The position numbers were made by a program, and so were the translations under genes. The notes under the pieces were generated by a model. That model worked only from the letters and a program-made list of their open reading frames with translations, ran no database searches and was not told where the DNA came from. From the NCBI GenBank assembly GCA_938036435.1, contig CALHPU010000065.1:1-47164 (forward strand): 47,164 bases of DNA, given 5' to 3'. The stretch's first letter is position 1. Every line of letters starts with the position of its first letter. The DNA is from an uncultured Pirellulaceae bacterium. GTDB lineage: Bacteria > Planctomycetota > Planctomycetia > Pirellulales > Pirellulaceae. Below are positions 43,858-47,164 of this stretch, one piece after another.

Positions 43858-43882
43858 ATCATGTTTCACTTTGGAAAAACAG

Positions 43883-43954
43883 TGGATTGGGAGGCGCTCG
43901 AATCCTCGTCTTCTGGCCTTCAACCAGATGCTATACCGTCTCAGCTACCAATCC
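43883..43954 (-). tRNA. tRNA-Phe(GAA)
   Basis: Acceptor GGATTGG/CCAATCC perfect, D stem GCT/AGC, anticodon stem TCTGG/CCAGA with loop TTGAAGG, discriminator A. The T arm has an A-G pair where G53-C61 is near universal (ATTCGAGCG loop region). First gene of the array in the direction of transcription. Confidence 0.85.
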
Positions 43955-44003
43955 CGACATTCATTTGATCCATTCGTTTTTCGCAACGCTTCAATCGTTC
44001 CAC

Positions 44004-44040
44004 AAAAAAAGCCCGGTGTTTATGGAAAACAACACCGGGC
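44004..44040 (-). terminator. Rho-independent terminator, minus strand
   Basis: GCCCGGTGTT (44011-44020) is perfectly inverted at 44031-44040 with a 10-base loop. On the minus strand the stem is followed by seven T. It ends a transcript coming from above 44040, which carries no known gene, and insulates the tRNA array. Confidence 0.85.
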
Positions 44041-44073
44041 CTTCGAAAATATCAATCGATTATCAGCCAAGTG

Positions 44074-44175
44074 CTACAGACGCATCGGATGCGCAAAACT
44101 TAAATTCGTTTGTTCAAAAACGAACTTGGCTTTCGATCCAATTTTGGTCTTTTCCGGCTGACGTAACGAAGTCAT
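44074..44175 (-). CDS. Possible 33-residue small protein or small RNA
   Basis: ATG at 44175, stop at 44074, reading MTSLRQPEKTKIGSKAKFVF and then EQTNLSFAHPMRL. AGAG lies about 4 bases upstream. The only support is position: it is the only frame between the GNAT promoter region and the strong terminator at 44004-44040. A small RNA is an equal alternative. Confidence 0.3.
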   Translation of the reverse strand: MTSLRQPEKTKIGSKAKFVFEQTNLSFAHPMRL

Positions 44176-44380
44176 TGCTCTATCTTGGTTTCTAGTTTTG
44201 ATTCAAAGCTTGTAAGGCAGCAGTTCCTCATGTTTTGCCGCTTGCTGTATAGACGAACATATCACCAAAAAGTTCACCCAGTTTTGAAGAAAATTTGACA
44301 AACCTTTTTCCGGTGGACATTGTCCTAGGTCTACTGACTGAACAACACAATCTCGACAACTCGTTTGACACGACAAAACC

Positions 44381-44884
44381 ATGATTCAATTCAACATCCG
44401 CGAAGCGGACCTGACCGACAACGCAGACACTAGAGCAATCATTCAGATCATCGATTCTTATGCCCTTGAGCCACTTGGTGGAGGAAAACCGTTGCCTCCA
44501 TCGGTTCGCAAGCAACTGATCCCCGGACTGCAGCGGCATCCGACAACCCTCGTGCTTCTTGCATTTGACGAAGATAAGTCCATCGGCCTTGCGGTCTGTT
44601 TTATGGGATTTTCCACGTTTCAAGCCAAACCACTCATGAACCTGCATGATTTTGCGGTACTGCCAGAATATCGAGGCAAAGGAGCCGGTAATGCATTGCT
44701 CCAAGCCGTTGAGAACGCGGCGGTCGAGCGAGGCTGTTGCAAAGTAACACTGGAAGTTCTGGACACCAACATGCGAGCCATGGCACTCTACCAACGCTGC
44801 GGATTTTCCAATCCAGCTGCCGGCAACTCGGAAACGACCATTTTTTTGGCTAAGCCGCTCCCTTGCCCGCCTGCCAATAGCTGA
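44381..44884 (+). CDS. GNAT-family N-acetyltransferase
   Basis: 167 residues. The acetyl-CoA motif is LPEYRGKGAGNALLQAVENA; LHDFAVLPEYRGKG precedes it, and LEVLDTNMRAMALYQRCGFS follows. MNLHDFAV suggests the usual central strand. The acceptor is unknown. It is transcribed away from the tRNA array, with hisA 165 bases downstream on the same strand. Confidence 0.9.
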   Translation: MIQFNIREADLTDNADTRAIIQIIDSYALEPLGGGKPLPPSVRKQLIPGLQRHPTTLVLLAFDEDKSIGLAVCFMGFSTFQAKPLMNLHDFAVLPEYRGKGAGNALLQAVENAAVERGCCKVTLEVLDTNMRAMALYQRCGFSNPAAGNSETTIFLAKPLPCPPANS

Positions 44885-45048
44885 TCCATCTGTGGTATTC
44901 TTTCAGCAGGTAATGTCACTTGAAACCGACAAAGCCTCACCGCAAAATCATGTGCGGCCGCTGACTGCACGATTCCATAGCGAGCCGCAAACGAACTTCA
45001 AACCCAACCCGACCACGTTTCGCCTCAACCAACACGACGCTCTCTTTC

Positions 45049-45819
45049 ATGACTCGTTTTCGCCCGTGTATCGACCTGCACAATGGTCAGGTTAAACAAA
45101 TCGTCGGCGGCACTCTGCGCGATGACGGGACGGCTCCAAATGAGAATCATGTTTCGCAACATGAAGCGTCTTGGTTCGCAGAAAAGTATCGAACCGACGG
45201 GCTTACTGGCGGGCACGTGATCAAATTAGGCCCCGGCAATGACGATGCCGCACGTTCTGCATTGGCAGCTTGGCCGGGAGGATTGCAGATCGGCGGGGGG
45301 ATCAACCATCAGAACGCGACCGAATGGCTCGATGCTGGAGCATCACACGTAATCGTGACGTCATGGTTGTTTGACGAAAAAGGAGCACTCTTACCTAGCC
45401 GGCTTGACCAAATGGTGCAGTTGATTGGTCGTGAACGGCTGGTGATCGACTTGAGCTGCCGACGCGATGGCAGTTCGTGGTACGTTGCCATGAACCGCTG
45501 GCAGACTCGCACCAACGTCAACATCGACCTAGCGACTCTGGATCGATTGTCAGCGTACGCCGATGAGTTTCTGGTTCACGCAGCGGATGTTGAGGGACTT
45601 TGTCAGGGCGTTGATCTTGAGTTGGTCAGGTTACTGGGAAAATGGAATGGCCTGCCAATAACATATGCCGGCGGTGCCGCAAGCATGAGCGACCTAGAGC
45701 AAGTCGCCGACGCCAGCCAAGGAAACGTCGATATCACCGTCGGTAGCGCGTTGGATTTGTTCGGTGGCGATGGCATTACGTACCAAGACTTGCTTGACTG
45801 GAACGCTCGACAAAAATGA
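45049..45819 (+). CDS. hisA: ProFAR isomerase, eukaryote-like HisA
   Basis: Amadori isomerase of histidine synthesis, TIM-barrel fold. 256 residues. The start MTRFRPCIDLHNGQVKQIVG has the catalytic Asp in CIDLHNG; GLQIGGGINHQNATEWLDAG and PITYAGGAASMSDLEQV are the two phosphate-binding ends of the barrel. The reading KQIVGGTL near the N-terminus is closer to fungal and plant His6 than to Escherichia-type HisA (usually GxVVRLxQG). No other his gene is nearby, so it stands alone. Converges with the amidohydrolase gene. Confidence 0.9.
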   Translation: MTRFRPCIDLHNGQVKQIVGGTLRDDGTAPNENHVSQHEASWFAEKYRTDGLTGGHVIKLGPGNDDAARSALAAWPGGLQIGGGINHQNATEWLDAGASHVIVTSWLFDEKGALLPSRLDQMVQLIGRERLVIDLSCRRDGSSWYVAMNRWQTRTNVNIDLATLDRLSAYADEFLVHAADVEGLCQGVDLELVRLLGKWNGLPITYAGGAASMSDLEQVADASQGNVDITVGSALDLFGGDGITYQDLLDWNARQK

Positions 45820-45851
45820 ATCACTTGGCTGGCGGATTGCCTGCAGGTCAT

Positions 45852-46658
45852 TCAAACAGGCCTGTTTAGCACCGGCAGGAGACGTTTGATCGGATCAACC
45901 GTTGACGCAAACGCATTTCCAATCGCGGCATGAGTTTTCATATCAAGTTCGCCGGTCCATTCATCCATAAAGAACTTTTTGACTTCGATGCCGATCGAGA
46001 TCCCGGATCCCGGAAAATTCTCATGCACCCATCGTGAAAACCGAGTTGCTCGGAAGCGGACGTTACGACGCACATCTAAAGGGCCGCCTGGGAAGTCAAA
46101 CGATTTCAGCGAGTCAACGAAGCACTGGACGACCGGCTCGCACCGCTCTAGGTCCATCCCTCCCGTACAGACGTTGACCTGCGGATTATCCAACGCCGCA
46201 GCAGCAGGTTGATCTGGCCCTTGGCGGCGATGATTGTACGCGTGTAAATCGTACACGAAAAATGTTCCGAACCGGCCTTGAAGGTCGCTTAGCAGCTCAA
46301 ACATTCGGCGATAAAATTCGTCGTAAAGCAACCGCGATCGCTCGACCATTTCCTCTCCCGGTGGTTCTTTCCAAACCTCCAACCCCCATGCATCGCTTGG
46401 GCCCCGATAAACACAGCGGTGTCTTTTACGATTCAAATCCACCTCAAACCGACTGCGCAAACCGACAACTCGGGTTGGTGCAAACTCGGTCCACACACCG
46501 GTGAAGGGATCTTCTTCGCGCAACCGCTCTTGGGGCGAAAGTGCCAGCTTATCGGCGAGCTCGGCTCGCACCACATGTCCATCATGAATCGCAACCGCCA
46601 CTACGGGCGTATCGCCTGCCTTGACATCAATGAAACCCTTCATCGGCGAATGTGTCAC
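45852..46658 (-). CDS. N-formylglutamate amidohydrolase family protein
   Basis: 268 residues from GTG at 46658; an ATG at 46643 (MKGFIDVKAGDTPVVAVAIH) is equally plausible. The zinc-site and substrate motifs of the HutG-like family are visible: VAIHDGHVV, LRSRFEVDLNR, FVYDLHAYNHRR and SIGIEVKKFFMDEW. The family hydrolyses N-formylglutamate or related formyl or acyl amides; some members sit beside glutathione-synthase-like ligases, but that partner is not in the window. Converges with hisA (32 bases between stops). Confidence 0.85.
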   Translation of the reverse strand: MTHSPMKGFIDVKAGDTPVVAVAIHDGHVVRAELADKLALSPQERLREEDPFTGVWTEFAPTRVVGLRSRFEVDLNRKRHRCVYRGPSDAWGLEVWKEPPGEEMVERSRLLYDEFYRRMFELLSDLQGRFGTFFVYDLHAYNHRRQGPDQPAAAALDNPQVNVCTGGMDLERCEPVVQCFVDSLKSFDFPGGPLDVRRNVRFRATRFSRWVHENFPGSGISIGIEVKKFFMDEWTGELDMKTHAAIGNAFASTVDPIKRLLPVLNRPV

Positions 46659-46854
46659 GGTTACGTTCTCCCCTCCCGCAGTGGGACTTGAGCGAATCTG
46701 TTCGTTTTGATTTCAAGGTTTTGAGATGGCAGAACAACCCGACAGATAAACGATAGAAATCCATCTAGCTTTAATATCCTGACCGGTAAGTTTATACTTC
46801 CCTTCTGATCAAGTCACTCAAATTCTGAAACACCTTCTACTTTAACGCGCGGTC

Positions 46855-47164
46855 ATGAAAACTTTTACTGGCATGATGACCGGGATTCAGCCATTGGTCT
46901 TGGTAGCCTTGCTTGTGGTGATCACAATTTCAAGCAATCCGGCTCCAGCGATTTCACAAGTCACCCTATCCTGTGACTTCTCTTCGTCAGCCCGACGAAA
47001 AAAGCCCATGCACTATCACTGGAATGTCAGCAATCGGATTTCTCCCATCCGACGGTTCAACATGCCTGTGGGTGAAAGACCTTTGATCAATGTGGTCAGG
47101 CCGCTTGGGGGGAAAGCAAAGGACGGCAAAAAAATACTCGAACAAGACACCTACAAATGGAATG
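46855..47164 (+). CDS. Secreted protein, 5' part only
   Basis: ATG at 46855; open to the window edge (103 codons). Signal peptide about residues 1-34: MKTFTGMMTGIQPLVLVALL then VVITISSNPAPA. The start of the mature part includes MHYHWNVSNRISPIRRFNMP, VGERPLINVVRPLGGKAKDG and KKILEQDTYKWN, which reads like the opening of a secreted glycoside hydrolase, but I cannot name the family from this length. Divergent from the amidohydrolase gene. Confidence 0.7.
   Translation, partial: MKTFTGMMTGIQPLVLVALLVVITISSNPAPAISQVTLSCDFSSSARRKKPMHYHWNVSNRISPIRRFNMPVGERPLINVVRPLGGKAKDGKKILEQDTYKWN

Larger units (their letters stand above)
43955..44380. other. Leader region of the tRNA array and upstream of a GNAT gene
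   Basis: Holds an intrinsic terminator on the minus strand (44004-44040) and a possible 33-codon minus-strand frame (44074-44175). The promoter of the tRNA array should lie in 43955-44003, but I see no strong -35/-10 pair. Confidence 0.4.

Noticed and set aside
44228..44794. 188-codon minus frame opposite the GNAT gene
   Set aside because: It is a mirror of the GNAT codons, which contain clear acetyl-CoA motifs.

Overview
The window looks like chromosome from a marine planctomycete of the Pirellulaceae type. The pointers are a secreted protein whose N-terminus carries the planctomycete LEPR...LAGD box (29215-31632), polysaccharide-degrading enzymes suited to marine detritus (a GH10 xylanase and a PL7 alginate lyase), menaquinone synthesis by the futalosine route, a eukaryote-like HisA, scattered trp genes, frequent GTG/TTG starts, weak Shine-Dalgarno signals and many small palindromic repeats between genes. 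This is inference from gene content; no 16S gene is present.

Layout. 1-3107: trpA (cut by the window edge) and trpB on the minus strand, divergent from mutM. 3209-10051: a cytosolic histidine kinase, a family 2 glycosyltransferase, a radical SAM protein, a membrane-anchored unknown, a ROK kinase and an acidic unknown. 10062-14768: a PAS-rich hybrid histidine kinase, a NIPSNAP protein and a secreted double-domain esterase, all on the minus strand. 14912-16641: a small HNH protein and hemG (protoporphyrinogen oxidase). 16642-20234 is an accessory island: a Fic/XRE pair of the 'mobile mystery protein' B/A type lies between two copies of the hemG 3' end, followed by an uncharacterised two-gene operon and decayed sequence. 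20235-23847: minus-strand menaquinone operon menG/ubiE, ubiX, mqnP (ubiA family), mqnE. 24019-33401: comB, xylanase, glycyl-tRNA synthetase, LEPR-cyclophilin, GNAT and alginate lyase. 33546-37178: minus-strand mcsA, a divergent mcsB paralogue, canonical mcsB and an aquaporin. 37609-42197: trpE, hpt and two family 4 glycosyltransferases. 42235-43954: a dense minus-strand array of 16 tRNA or tRNA-like genes, several structurally abnormal. 44381-47164: GNAT, hisA, an N-formylglutamate amidohydrolase homologue and the start of a secreted protein.

How parts fit together. TrpE and TrpBA belong to one pathway but sit about 35 kb apart. UbiE, UbiX, MqnP and MqnE form a compact menaquinone operon. McsA, McsB' and McsB overlap by 8-11 bp and should be co-translated as a protein-arginine phosphorylation module. 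The xylanase and alginate lyase have signal peptides and would act outside the cytoplasm. The most unusual parts are the tRNA array, the hemG-end duplication that frames the Fic/XRE module, the duplicated and diverged McsB, and a recurring style of short hairpin with a three-base loop just after stop codons.
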